This document shows, piece by piece, positions 10,786 to 31,300 of a DNA stretch of 64,000 nucleotides. The notes below the pieces were generated by a model. That model saw only the letters and a list, made by a program, of their open reading frames with translations, was not told where the DNA came from and did no database searches. The number at the start of each line of letters is the position of its first letter. The stretch's first letter is position 1. Origin of the DNA: Macrosoma leucophasiata (Eukaryota > Arthropoda > Insecta > Lepidoptera > Hedylidae). A program made the translations under genes and the position numbers. The DNA lies in the NCBI GenBank assembly GCA_036365455.1, contig JAWQUS010000030.1, positions 8,556,001 to 8,620,000 on the forward strand. Reading direction: 5' to 3'.

Positions 10786-11678
10786 TGAACATACACGGTA
10801 AAACATCTTTGAAATATTGTCTAGTGACCTATAAAACATTTCCTAGTGTTTAAAATAATTTTAATTCTCCAGAATAAAAAGTTTATAATTGAAGTTTAGC
10901 ATGGAGTGCTTCTACTGTTGTTAGGAAAGACCATTAATATACCGGTGATTTAAAAACATTTTACTTTATACAATGTATTCTAAAGTCTCTATAATATTTC
11001 TAAGGCGTTTTAACTTGTACCTTTTTTTAAAGTTTTTTTCTGTAAGTACAAATCGATGAATGAAACTTGCCAGGATTCTTTTAAAATTTGAATACTTTTT
11101 TAATTTGCATTCATTTTATGTAAGTAGTGATTGAATAAAATGTGGTTGCATAATTTTATTCACGATTGTAGCGGTGAAGACTTGGGGCCCTTACTAGTAA
11201 GAGATTGAAAGAAGAGTTCTTATACTCACTTTTAGAACTTGTAATACATATTTGGCGTAGGTTTATTATTATTAACCCATTTATTTCATTAACAATTAAA
11301 TAATGTTATATAACTGATGGTTTTAAAAGAAAGTAGTTCTAGAATGATACATACATACATGTGAAACTCACTAGGATTGTAGTGGATTTACAACCAATGA
11401 TAAGAATACAATGTTAATTTCATTATAATATTGGAAAGATTTTTTGATTGAAATAATTTTCTGCAAGTAATGCACTATGTGGCAGACTGCAGACACTCAT
11501 TTGTTTATTATAAATATTGTTATCATCTTACTTAATTGGGAGTTTTGGCAGATAATTTTTGTTATTCGGCAGATATAGCTACGGGAAATCTGCAATCCCA
11601 TTATACTTAACTCTTGTGTATGTAAAGAGTGTAATGAACCTGAACAATCATGACTTAAAGAACTTTTACAGTATCCAA

Positions 11679-11909
11679 CAAGAAACAATGCACATCGACC
11701 TCAGGAAGAGACGTCGGCTTATTTCGGATCTGTAGAGCGTTATCTCCTTCGCACCTTACCTATTTGACGTTTGTCGACCATTTTCATCAAGTTTTGACCA
11801 ATACCGTACCACGGATGCTTACGTAGGCAGTGTGCAACAGAGATAACGCTCTATAAAGCCGAAACTAGCCGATTGTCACTTTCATAGCCGCGATGTGCAT
11901 TATTTCTTG
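11679..11909. repeat. Foldback MITE
   Basis: Ends CAAGAAACAATGCACATCG and CGATGTGCATTATTTCTTG are inverted with one mismatch. Inner arms TAGAGCGTTATCTC and GAGATAACGCTCTA, plus CGGCTT near 11714 and AAGCCG near 11857, continue the fold. No coding frame. Confidence 0.65.
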
Positions 11910-12929
11910 ATGAGCACTGTACCAGTTTTAATCAAAAGATGTTGCTGGAGAAGTTATGTTAAATTGTTGAATAACTTGAATTCAGTAAATACTGGTTTTG
12001 CTTCTTAAAGCAACAAACTTTTTACATACTAAAACATAAACTTTACCCCCCTTATTCATAAATGTACTTTAGATACGTTTTAGCTATAGAAAGCTTTGGC
12101 TTTGTCAGTCGCATTGTCAAATGTGCAGGATAGCAAAAGACAAAGGAGAGATTAGCATCACTAGCTAAAATACGTTTATGACTAACGGTATATCTTTAAT
12201 AACAATATTACCTATTGTATTATGCAATATTAAATTGTTCTTTTAATTAATGACTTATTCAGGCTCCCATTTGATTTCATATATTTTCAAAGCAAACAAG
12301 CCAAATATACAAATTTTGATTATTATTGGTATTTGAACAGTAATTGTGAAAAATTAATTCAAAGGACATGTCATAAATGGAAGGGTTCTAGCCAATTTGG
12401 TATTGTTGGCAGGAATCACATAATTATGCGTTTCTAACCAGCACCAAATATATCTGAAGTAAAACGATTCCAAACGTGATTAACAACCAGGAACTTAGTT
12501 TAAAATAGTTCAGACTCTTGCGTTTTATAATATTAAATACTTTTTTTTGTTGGACGACACTAATCTATTTCACCGAGCATTCGGCGAGAACAAAGGACTC
12601 TCTCACAGCATAAATAACTTTACACAACTGCCTAAACGAGACCACTGTGAGTCTGATACTCTGCTATACCTACTCGTTGCGAGGAGACACATATGACATA
12701 CACGATAAGTCATCGTTTGGTGTAAAACAACGAAATGTTTTTACAATAAGGTAATAATTAATTAACAATAAACTAAACATGTCAATTCTCAATATTACAT
12801 CTTTCTAATTATTGCAAAATGCTGTAGGTACTTTGGTATATACGGCTATGGTAAGTGAAAACTACAGCCCATAAACATCTAGGTATATAAGAGTCAAATA
12901 TTATTGATAAACTGGACAACCGAAGACGC

Positions 12930-13100
12930 GGTGACAACAATGCGAAGGGCACGCTCGTCTTGATCTAAACTACGGCTCCTGTGATCGCCAACCCGCATGC
13001 TAAGCCTAACGATTAAGGCATATCCCCATATGATGCAATAGGGAATTTTTGTGAGAGGCTTGTCCACTGGACCTCTTTCGGTTGAAATGATGATGACGTC
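12930..13100 (+). mobile_element. RTE-type LINE 3' end remnant
   Basis: GAGGCTTGTCCACTGGACC followed by CTTTCGGTTGAAATGATGATGACG resembles the conserved last codons and (ATG)n tail of RTE elements; compare GGCCTTTGTTCAGCAGTGGACG in the 62610-63800 element. Heavily diverged. Confidence 0.45.
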
Positions 13101-13450
13101 TTACTGCGAATTCAATTTAGGGACTGCCAAAATGTTGTTACATTTATTTATGACATATGAAACGTCTCGCTTTACCACAGCATGACGCGGGATGCTACAA
13201 GATGATTCGGTAGGCCGAAACATGCCATACTGTGGCACGCCGTCAGTGGGCGCCGGCCCTAAGTGATCAGGTAATACGAGGTCAGTTTCTCCGCTACGCT
13301 GACGTGTGCCGTGCCGTCCCGTCCAGTTTACAGCCTAAGGATTCGACATTACCGTTTTGCAGCAGACAGTACGACCACAAAACTTCTACCTCTAGTATTG
13401 TATATAAGACATGCCCTTTGATAGACTACAGGGAATTACACCATAATCAT

Positions 13451-13456
13451 TTTATT
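13451..13456 (-). promoter_or_regulatory. Candidate Arf polyadenylation signal
   Basis: AATAAA on the minus strand, about 240 bp downstream of the Arf stop codon. Other AT-rich candidates exist nearby. Confidence 0.35.
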
Positions 13457-13691
13457 TTAAAATAACATTAATGCTATAGTTAACATAAACAAATCGACCC
13501 ACACATTCAATATTAAAGTGAAAAAGACCTTTAGTCTAATAAATACCAAAATTAATAAATATATAATTAAATTACAAATATAGTCTTTCAACGTTCAATA
13601 ATGATTGAACTACAATCACATGTTGGGAAATTAGCCAAATTGGGAATGTTTGCAGCAGCCTGTTCCCAGTGTTTTGTGGTCATGTCCAATC

Positions 13692-20861
<7,170 letters not shown>

Positions 20862-22237
20862 TATTTAGTTTATCTTGGTACTTCTAAGTGTTAAATATTA
20901 GTAAGAGAATGAAAAATAACGCAAATTATGAAATCCACGATAGTAAAATACACCGATGATACGTCAGTCAACGCGAACGCGAGCAACAATGTCATAGACA
21001 GTATTGCCATTGTCATAAAAATGCGCTCCACTAAATCATAATTCTGAAGTATGTAAATATGAATTATTACATTGCATAATGTGTTATTATTACTTAAGTA
21101 ACAAAAATAAAATTAAAGAAATACAAAGATTATTATCGGATATTCGTGTCATATTATGTATTATCTTATTTTTATTCCAATAAGCTAGTTGACCTATGTC
21201 AATTACTATAATGAAAATCTTTATTCTCCGCGACTTCGTCCGTGTGAGAATTTATTATTGTTCAGTATGTACCCGGACGAAGTCGTGGGCGCAGCTAGTA
21301 TAAAAGTAGCTTAAGGTACTCCTTATTACATAAGCTTTCTACCAGTGAAAGTCCGGTTAAAATCGGTCCAGTCGTACCCGAGATTAGCGGGAACAAACAG
21401 ACAGACAGAAAAAAAAATTAGAAATGTTGTTTAATTTGTTTAATGTTTATTAAATTAAAAAAGGTATATGTACCGTGTATACATACATATGCATTTAGTA
21501 AAAAGCGGTTATTTTTATATTACAAACAGACACTCCAATTTTATTTATTTGTATAGATTTATATCAGAATTCCTTATAATTTATAAACAATGTATTCTTC
21601 AAAGAGATAGGTACTACCTATTTGTTCTAAAGTTCTAAATCACCAGTCTTTTTGGTAAAAATATTAAGTTGGCACTATTGGTCACAGATAAATTATGAAA
21701 TACGTGTAAAAAAACATGAAGGTAGAAGATATAGCTATAGATAAGTGAAGATAACAATCCAGTGGTGGATTTACCAGCAGGCTGAGTAGGCTGGAGCCCT
21801 AGGCGGCAAATTTTAAGGGGCGGCAGAATATGTTCATAATTTTTTTATTTCTATTTACAAAATTATTGTTAATATTATCAAGGCTCAGATCATAGTTCCC
21901 AATGATTCTAACCATAGAAAAAAAGTTGCTTACGTCAACTTTAGGAATAAGAAGCATAAAACATAAAGTTGAAATTTTATTGATAGAAAATATACCTAAA
22001 CTACGATATCAAAATATAGGGGCGGCAAAAATAATAGCCTACCGGCGGCAAATTTGTAAATCCGCCACTGTAACAATCTTAATATAATGGAACTATTATT
22101 TACTCTTGTTGTTCTGTATTTTGTAAAAAAGAACGTAGCGTAGTTTTCGTCTACTATACAAAGCCCAGAGTATTTAAGTAGTGGTAGGTATTTAATCTAA
22201 GTAGGTACAAAGTGTCCATTTTAGTTCATCCTCCCGC
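20862..22237. other. Upstream region of the Arf gene
   Basis: Arf promoter and 5' UTR must lie here on the minus strand. The 20950-20990 stretch with GATACGTCAGTCAACGCGAACGCGAGC is the only locally CG-rich part. Apart from the repeat at 21223-21562 I see nothing else. Confidence 0.35.
21223..21562 (+). repeat. Dispersed 'CGACTTCGTCCG' repeat with hairpin head
   Basis: The head CCGCGACTTCGTCCGTGTGAGAA faces ACCCGGACGAAGTCGTGGGCGCAGCTAGT as an imperfect hairpin. The body is AGTGAAAGTCCGGTTAAAATCGG, then (ACAG)n, and it ends with ACAAACAGACACTCCAATTTTATTTATTTGTATAG. Same layout at 49164-49448 and, inverted and expanded, at 44726-45572. Confidence 0.7.
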
Positions 22238-23654
22238 AATTGACAACATTTCATATTTTTAACCTACATGTTTTATTACATTATTCAAAAGTTAATCCAA
22301 AACTAGGCGACCCGTGTTTAACCTTTTTTTGAAATTTTGTACTTTTCATTCATAATATCTACATTGAAAGTTAGTGTATTCTAAAAAGACGTATGCGCCA
22401 TATGACGTCACACATATGGTGGAATGGCGATAGAAACATGACCTTGTGCCGTGACCCTTTAAAAAATTGGAGATGTCATTGTCTGGACGTTTTTTTTTTT
22501 TTTTTTTTTTGTTATTATGGCATCGCTATTACGCATATTGCCAGTGTCAAGTAAAACGATATTTCATATTTATGCAGCGTAAAAGTTAGTATAATATAGT
22601 CATCAAGTATAATATGTAAGTATCAAGTATATAAGTTATCAAGTATAATATGTCAGTCAAGTGAGTTACAATCAAGTTATTCGAATAAAGCGATGGCTAC
22701 TTTACCAGAACATTTACAATGTAGTTTTGGAGGCAACCTGAAAGGTCGTATTTTCGCACTGTTATTCTATTTCACTATACACGGGCACTGTAATAAACCT
22801 ATATCAAAGAAAATGCCACCAATTATATTCAATATAACTTAAAAATACACCAAGAAAGTGAAATAAAATAAGAGCACCATACGCCTCTTTGAAGGTTCCC
22901 GCCAAAACTCCCGTCTGGACGTTGTCAGCTTGTCAAATTCGATGTAGGGCTGTGATCTTTTTATTTTAAAAATATCAGTACCAGTGTTCGATATATCGAA
23001 AAATTATCGATATATAAATATAATTTAAAAAAAATCTTTGACCCTGCGTGTCGTCGATTAATCTCTTCCTTGATCCAACTACAAATAAAAAATATCAATA
23101 TTATATCAACAGCCTCAGGGCTAAGTCGTTGTTCCTATACTCACGTTTAAACGTTAAATGTTATGATCTGTATGTTTCCTATGACCCTATGTGAATTAAC
23201 CAAAAAGATCGATCTTCGATTTTCCATACTATACGTATCGATTCACTAGATCAATCCAGTACTGTAAATTGGTTTAAATAAATTATTATAATTATTAAAA
23301 TAAGAATCGAATGTTTGGTTCCTATGGATCGCTTTTCCGATTAATCGATCTCAGGACTCGGATCAGCATTCCTACTTCCTAGTTTTATACTTTGACATTA
23401 AGGTATCCGTATCAATTTGACACATCTTGTCACAGAGTATGTAACAATAATGTTTTCATCTAAAGATAGGCAATGGTAACTACTTCATTCCACCAAATAA
23501 GTGACGTCATCACATGTTTTTCCGTTTTATTTTTTTTTTCACAGAAATTAAGAAATAAAGAAATACAAAAAATATGAATTTGAACTCAGAAAAGAAAAAT
23601 AAAGAAACGGTATTTTTCTTTTAGGGTCGTGTCAAATTTGAAATGTTGTCAATT
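22238..23654. mobile_element. Non-autonomous DNA element with AATTGACAACATTTCA TIRs, copy 1
   Basis: Left end AATTGACAACATTTCA and right end TGAAATGTTGTCAATT are perfect 16-bp inverted repeats about 1.4 kb apart. The interior is shared with 54957-56524, for example ATCTCTTCCTTGATCCAACTAC and GCTAAGTCGTTGTT. No transposase frame. A poly(T) tract is at about 22489-22511. The interior also has many ATCGAT-type palindromes. Confidence 0.8.
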
Positions 23655-24072
23655 CACTCTGTTCAAGTTGAGTTTTTCATCCTTCTATAATACACATAAT
23701 ACACTTACACAAAACAAGATGACTCGATCTAATCGAGTTGCAGCAACTTCAGTTTACTTATAAAATGACATGGTTGCAATATCAATGCGCAACCGTAGGA
23801 TTACTAGCAAACGGTACGATATTTATACTGGTAAATTAATGTACCGTACATGTTCTTCACAAAATTAGTAAATTAAACATTATTTGTGTTTAATTTTTCG
23901 CGTTGGTAATCTCTTTACGGCAGGATTTCGAACATTCAGCCAAACCCAAACAGCCAATCGTGTTCATATTTAATATATCATCTGTGACCAATAAAAATTT
24001 GATTAGATTTTGCTGTCATGGGTCGTCATAGAAACGTTTTCAAAAACTTTTGATTTTTTTGGCCGGATCGAC

Positions 24073-24088
24073 ATGGAGATTTGTGAAG
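24073..24088 (+). CDS. Weak candidate first coding exon
   Basis: ATG GAG ATT TGT GAA G followed by a strong donor GTGAGT. It could be a short first coding exon ending in phase 1. Its only support is the start/donor combination; no partner exon was found. Confidence 0.15.
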
Positions 24089-26111
24089 GTGAGTTTATGA
24101 AAATTTTTATTAATACGTAGAAATATATGTTCAATAACATTGAGCTGGTTCATTGTCGAGCTTATTTTATATACGTGATAATCCAAACAGGTTTACTTTG
24201 AAGGTCCTTTTGGAGAATCCTGCTTTGATCTAAAACGTTATTTTGCTATGCACATAAAAATTACGTAGGTACATTACATACTATGATTGATGTTCTGCTC
24301 TTTTTATTATATACGTAAAATAATAGAGTAATTCAAATTAATTTAAGGCCAGTCACAATTCAATCGTTATTAGTTAGTTAAATACTGATATAAAAATAAA
24401 CAGTTATTTTAACTAATAATTTAGTTGTATTGTCCTATCTATGCCTAAAACAATTGCGGTGTTTCCACTGTACCTAAGCGGTTTTTTTTAAGTAAAATTA
24501 ATTAATGTTAGATAATTAAATTACCTAGCTACCTATAGGTAAATCTCTGAAGTGCATATCTATTAGCTACTTAGTTATTTAATTACTTACATAAAATAAT
24601 AGAAACGTACTACGTAGGTACCTTTGTTTGACATATTAGGTAGGTAGGTTTAATAATTTAAATTTTTCAAAAAAAATGTGATTGTATATAATTTACGATG
24701 GAGTACTTACTTAGGTACCTATAATGTTATGCTGTCAACTTCCCACACTGCCCACCTACTTATGAAATATTTCGATTCATACACCTGTTGTTATCACGAA
24801 CATGCATTGAACAGGGAAAAAATCAGTTCCGAATCAATAAACATAAAATATCAATAAAATACGAGCTATCTAATCTCCTATAATTTATACCTACTCAGTA
24901 ATTTAAAATAACTTACAATCAAAATAATCTAAGCACTTAATACCTACCTACTTACCTTCATTAATTACTTTGGAATGTGCTGATCATTCATTTATATGTA
25001 GGTACCTAGGTAAGTTATAAAACAGATACACATTAAAAAAGTGGGCTTTGTAAGTGCGCGGTATAGACACGACACCCATACATACGTCTATCTATATCTA
25101 AAAGCGCTTAACTGTATTCTATTCTATACTATATTATGCCAATACATGTATGTAAAAATAGTGTGTCAGCAGTCTAGGAGTGATAGAATATGGAGGTGAA
25201 CTATACAAATATGGCGTTTGTGGTACCTACTTTATCGCATGGTATGGACAACAGTAAATATGCAATAGCGCGCAATTGGCGATATTACGTCATGGTGTCG
25301 AAGGTTCCATAAGTTAGCTATCGTACATACCTAACACATATCAATCGCATGCATTGTTTTCTAATAGGTAGGTACGTAACCTCCAGTAGCTGTGTTAGTC
25401 GGTTAAGAGTTCTTCGTTCTCCTCTAAGATAAATGATAATAATATGCTTAAACACTCCAACTTGGAAATCAATAAATTGAGCCGGTTCATACCTTAATAG
25501 GTATTTACTTACCCTTTACACTGCACTAAAATAAACAACTTCATCAACAGGCGACAAAACATGTACCTATGTAAGTATACAATTAGGCCCAAAACATCCG
25601 GTTCTAAAAGGATTTTGAATGTATGAAGCCTAGACCATAGGTATAAGGTTAAGATCGAATACAAGATCGTGTACCATGCAATTTCATTAGTATGCAATTT
25701 ATAGCATGTCTGGTAAAAGAAGTCCAAGGAAACTTGAATATTTTCGCATAATGCCAGAATCAACCTTGAACAGCTTTAAGAATAAGTTTTTGTTTTGTCT
25801 CGTCACCGCTATCGCATCAACGTCTTGGCCATACTTAATCTACCTAGGTACTTAGATTACAATCTACAACGATCTTTCTGTCTGACTGCTAGCGTTATTA
25901 CCTACATTTTGTTGTCTTTCTTCTTAAATCTCGTCTTGTTGTTGTTGTTAGGTTTATTTCCATTTCAAAAAAATCTTTTAAATATGCGTCATGTGTTTTT
26001 TTTCTTGCTTCTTAAGTAAATATGTAGGTACATCGTCCTACGCATTGAATGATGATGATGAATTTAACGGAATACCGTTATGTGTATTCAAAATATTATT
26101 TTTATAGAGAA

Positions 26112-26352
26112 CTAGCTGCACCGACAAACTTCGTATCGCCTTAAAAATTACTTGTTCAAAATACCTATACAAAAAAATCAGTGAGAATCACCTTACCGTT
26201 TAGGGATATAAAAAATAGACTAAAACAGATTCTCATACCTACCAAATATTCATCATACATGCACAAAATTTCATTACGATCGGTCCAGCCGTTTCAGAGG
26301 AGTGTATATTATTACAAGCACTGTGACACGAAAATTTTGTATATTATACCTA
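26112..26352 (+). repeat. 'ACTAGCTGCACCGACAAACTTCG' dispersed repeat
   Basis: Starts ACTAGCTGCACCGACAAACTTCG and has TTACGATCGGTCCAGCCGTTTC near the end. A related inverted copy is at 35226-35418 (GGCGATACGAAGTTAGCCAGGACAGCTAAG). Confidence 0.55.
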
Positions 26353-26980
26353 TTAGATTTCTTCTGTCGAATTTTTCGATTTTCATCGTTATTTAGTGAA
26401 AGCGTTAAACCATAGAGGTTCTCAGATCAGTTGGTTAGTTTTATTCACAAATTTAATTGCTTCATCGTTCATAATCACTTTTGTAAAGGCACGCGGAGTT
26501 CACGGTCATCAAATATTTTTATGTGTAGGATTCAGTCGCCCACTTGGGACGTGATATCTTTGAAATGTGGTCAGCGACCGTTAACAGAAATGAAGGCCAA
26601 TGAATACATACATCTTCGGTGAACCAATTGAGACGATTCGAATCAAAATGGTCACGCTGTGCGATATTCCTGCAGTAGGCAATATTAATAGGTTATAGTC
26701 AGTTCAAGAAACTCATTTCAATCGGGGCTCAAATAAGTAGACTATGTAAAAGTATGAAGCATTAGAAACGTTTCGTATTTTTTATAAAAAAATGTAGTAA
26801 GTATTGTATTATTTGTATTGCCTTTTGCAATTTGATCTGGCCGTTCGTCCTCGATTTCTGTTAGAGAGTGCATCGACTCTTACCCAATAACCAATGAGCA
26901 TCGTGATACGCAATAATATGGCAATATCTACAATTTTACACAAGCCATACCTAATAGAAAAATCAGACTGCTACAATGAC

Positions 26981-27452
26981 AAAGGAGATGTTGCGAGCTC
27001 GGCTCTGGTTCGTACATGTCCTCAAAAAATGGGTAAATTAAAGAAGAATCCAAAAAAAATACAAATAATTTATTCAAGAATATATTTTAGAGTTACAACC
27101 ACATTTCATTATAACGATTTTATCATTTTCAACTATGTTAAACATGGCGGCGATACAGCCGACACTTGGGATCAATCGATTTTGATAGTATTTAAAATAT
27201 TCCTTTTTTCTCGAAGTTTTATAATCAAAATACAATTTAAAAAATGAAAGTGTCAAAATGACATCGCCCGCCATATTCGCCATGTTAGTTTTGAGTTGCA
27301 ATTCTAAGTGCAAATTATGTTTTGTAACTGCAAACAAAGCTAAATAAGTGAAAATATGCAGTAAAAAACGTTTTTATATTGATTTTGCCTGTTTAATGAC
27401 ATTGTGTACAATACATGGCCGGAGATCCATACATTTTTGCAACATCTCCTTT
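26981..27452 (+). mobile_element. MITE, AAAGGAGATGTTGC family, copy 2
   Basis: Full-length: both 14-bp TIRs are intact (AAAGGAGATGTTGC, GCAACATCTCCTTT). The interior is close to 4615-5117, including ACATGGCGGCGATACAGCC and TGACATCGCCCGCCATATTCGCCATG. One arm of the inner CCTCCGGCCATG hairpin seen in copy 1 is lost. Confidence 0.88.
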
Positions 27453-27689
27453 GAGGAGACATTTGTTAAATAAAGCTTTTTCTTTTGTTCTCGTAACTTT
27501 ACCCAGTACCCTAAAAATATATTTTTCAATTCAAGATTTAATTGCGCCACTTATTTGGCGTGATTTATATGTATAATCCATAGAATTATACCTCTATGGT
27601 ATAATCATACCAAAATATTACGTGTAAGTTACGCACGGACATGGCGGAACTGTAAGGGTTCCTTGTAGGCTGCGGATCCCTAAAAATCG

Positions 27690-28340
27690 ATTTTCTGATG
27701 TGGAGCTTTGGAAGCTCGATGGTAAAGCGGCTGGGCTAGATATCGAGAGATCGTAGGTGCGAATTCAGTCTAATGCCGGCACTATACGTCGACAGACGCA
27801 TCCGCAGACGCCATCCGCGTATGCGTCCGCCGACGCTAAAATCACCTTCTCTACACATCGGCGGACGCATACGTCGAGCATGGATTTGAAATCAATGCGT
27901 CGGGCATTGATTTCTGGTTCTGTTGTCGCTGCGCCCACGTGTAGAGGAGGCGATTTGAGCGTCTGTGGTAGGTATTGAACGTCGGAGGACACATACGCAG
28001 ACGACGCGACGTCTGCAGACGCTTCCATCGACGTGTAGTGCGTTTTTAGGGGGAGGCCTGGAGATTACTCTACCACGCTGCTCCAATGCAGATTGGTGGA
28101 GGTGGGTGGGTTAGTGGCCAACCCGCTGTCGGATGTTTTCAAACCGCCCATAAGGCCTCCGACAAGGTTTAACGACTGCTATCTATCGATAGCAACCGGG
28201 ACCGACGGCATAACGTGCCCTCCGAAGCACGGAAACGCTCATTTTAATTTGCCACTAGCGGTCACCCATCACACTACCCGACCACGCCCGTAGTGCTTAA
28301 ACGAGTAGATCGCTTACGATCTACACCAGCCGCCGCCGGG
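27690..28340 (+). repeat. GC-rich composite repeat
   Basis: A locally GC-rich island. Its start has a weak tRNA-like stretch (GATGGTAAAGCGGCTGGGCT, then GTAGGTGCGAATTC). It is followed by many CGGACGCATACG/GCAGACGC words in both orientations (27790-28030). A second block, GACCGACGGCATAACGTGCCCTCCGAAGCACGG, precedes a TCGCTTACGATCTACACCAGCCGCCGCCG end. I read this as two abutting repeats. The open frames across it look accidental. Confidence 0.4.
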
Positions 28341-31300
28341 CCATGCGCGCTTCGTGAGGAAAATGCTTCAATCAAATTGTTATTTGTACTATTTTCTTCA
28401 CCATTTTTTTAAGTTTTCTGATAGAAAACGTATTGAGATATTTTTTTCAGGAGGAGTCTTCACATTTGTTTACCAACACCAACCTCTGAATATGACTTCA
28501 AGAGTTCAGCTTTTCCTCGTGTTTATTAAGTGACAATGACCACGAAGTAATACTGCCCTTGGCATTGTTCACCTCAGTTAAAATACTGAAATAGATATTT
28601 GATTTTAATTAATTTCAGTGATAAGGCCATCGTCAAAATTTCCATTAAGTATGATGTAAATTTTTGTTTGCGTATAACTTATAGTTTAATTAGTACATGC
28701 ATTCAAGCATACATGTTAAAGCATAAACCCATTATTCGCTAGTTACATTTTGTCCCATGTAAGACGGCGAGCTTATTTTCAAGCACATTCGAACGAGAGT
28801 GGCACTGGGAAACTTTCAAAAAACAGAAAAAGCCTAATAGCACTTACCCAGGAATCAAACCCTGGATTCCAATTTGGCAGTAGTGTCTGGTTTACACAGA
28901 CTACCACTAGACTACTAAAGCAGTTGGATTCAAACGATTTATTAAATCATGACGCGACGTTTCATTCATTTTTTAGATTCCGGTGACACCTTGTAGTGTA
29001 GTAAGGTCATTCTCAATATAAAATAATAAGAGCGGCTGAAATGGCGGAATTCTCTACATTTTATATTGTGAGAAAAGTCACGCAATTTACTACATCTACC
29101 TTACTTGCATGATGACATTTCAAATATACATACTACATACCGAGCAACTTTTATATACATTTTTCTGAAGTCAAGGGTTCATTTTAAAGCTTTGTCTGAT
29201 ACCCTGTATTATTTATATAGCTTCTATTAAGCCTTGCGGTCTTTATAGTTTGGCATTTAAGGCAAAATATTTTTATACTTCTACTACTTCGTGGAAAATC
29301 ATGGAAACCTCTTTATTTATGCAAAATAAAACCTTAAAAGAGCCATAAAAAGTATCAAAGACTCGCAATAAACACCGTTCCCGCCAACAAGAACGATCAA
29401 ACTGTTTATCAAGTTCATAGCATTCTTTGCCCCGCTCTGCAAGTTTTATCGTTTCTTAGAACATTGACTTTTTAATTTTTATCTGCCTCTGTAATGTATT
29501 GAAAAACAATGGCATGGCATTCAACATTATCATTTCCAACATAACCTTGATGACATTCGCCCACATAATGTTTCCACCACCTGCTAGCTAGTAAATTACA
29601 TAACTTAAACATGAATGAAAATGATGTAACTATTCTGTCGGTTTAAGGACCGCATTCCCTCAAGCAACCAGAAAAATATAACAATAGATTTCTTATTGTT
29701 CTTGGACCCTATGGGGACCATCTGCTGCTTCAGGGATAGAATCTTGAATATTATATAGGAGTACAATTATTCTGATGATCATTTTTCCGAGTGCATCAAC
29801 TATTTGCGATCGAAAGATGACAATTAGGTACCTACCGATCAATGATTAAAAAGCTAGAATGAAATGCAACTAAACGGCTTTAAGTAGTCTACCAGTCAAC
29901 CTTTGGGTAGAATGGAAACCAACTAAATAGGTGCTGAAAGATAAAATCCAAGGTTTTTGGTGATTCTTACGTACGTACTTTTGTGTTAATTGTCCTTAGA
30001 ATATAGAAGTCACTTACAAAGAACGTGTACTACATACTACACGTCATATCCGTTTGCTACCTCACTAACATTATGGTATAAATTTCCCGTCCTACAAATT
30101 TATCTTTGATAATCTGTTTGTGTGAATCTGCTGATCACATAGTTTGAACGGCTAAATGCACTACCGTTCTCTATTTTTATTTAAAGATCTTGCAAAACGT
30201 TTTCGATACGCCAGCTTAATTTGGCTGCGCTGCGACACAACCAGTTCATTGTGAAACCAATATATTGTCTCACTGGTTTATCAAGGGATTTTAAAGTCGT
30301 GCAGCTTCACAATTACGTCAGTTCCTTGTTCAGATAGGAGAATTAAACTAGTTTAACAGTTGACAAACAGCATTTTTCACCGTGTTGGCAGTATAACAGT
30401 AGCCTATAAAAATGTTGCGCAAAACATCTTTGCTGTTATGGACGGAGTATTAGACGTGTTAAATCAGACGTAGCAGCAAATTATAAATTCCATTGTTAGA
30501 CTAGTGTCGTTTTTCATAAATTGCGACAAGAAAGATGCATACCCTAACTAAGTTATAATTAATTAGGTACTTGCCACATTTTATGACAAGTATCATTTAA
30601 CCACCACTAATTGAAAATTGAGGACGCCTTTCCATCAGCGAAGACGATCTATTTGTGATCATCTGCTATAATATTTTTTTCTTTTATATCTTTTTCTCTA
30701 TTTCCTACAAATAACTTTTTCGTGTATTGTATACACGAAATAGTAATTTGTATACAACGTGTAACAGGATTGAATGTACAACCCGAAACTAGTTTGTTCA
30801 GAATCGATAACCGAATTGATTTTAGGCATTTTTGATATAGGTAACATTTTGTCCTAAAATTAATTATAATTAAGGAAATTATGGTCACTCATTTGGTGAA
30901 CAGTCAATACAAACGAAAATGAGACTAACGTTTATCCAAAATAAAATGCTAGTCTCAACAAGTTAATTAGAACTCGTTGAGACGTGCATTTAAGAAATAA
31001 AATAGTGAAAATGAATCTTATTACTAGCGAGTGTTAAATATGGGTGGGTACGCAGGTTACGCTACATCACATTGCGACAGTGTACGTGTGTGAGTTGGTT
31101 TGTGTTTTATGTGCGGGGTCGTAAGTAGAGGTAGGGGTAAGTATGCATAGGGTGTGCATACTGTTCGTACAAATTGAGGACAACTTGTTTCTTAAATAAA
31201 AAAATAATAAATACTTAAATATGCAATTTCAGTTCATGTGTTATGATAATAACTCGATTTTCTAATCGAGGTGTTTAAAAGTGTGCATTATTCCCGTTAC

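Larger units (their letters stand above)
9202..13450. other. Spacer between ECHDC3 and the Arf gene, no gene seen
   Basis: AT-rich with only short random frames. It contains a dispersed repeat (10155-10785), a foldback MITE (11679-11909) and an RTE 3' fragment (12930-13100). Elsewhere I see no coding, RNA or repeat signal. Confidence 0.6.
23655..26980. other. Gene-poor spacer with one weak exon candidate
   Basis: Short frames only. 24500-25400 is dense in GTAGGTACCTA-type words. It includes the repeat at 26112-26352. No gene can be supported beyond the candidate at 24073-24088. Confidence 0.45.

Noticed and set aside
26894..27247. 117-codon frame
   Set aside because: Lies mostly in the MITE at 26981-27452; the related frames at 27074 (-) and 62202 (-) are also MITE sequence.
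27757..28293. Frames of 64-87 codons
   Set aside because: Arise from CG-rich repeated words without stop codons.
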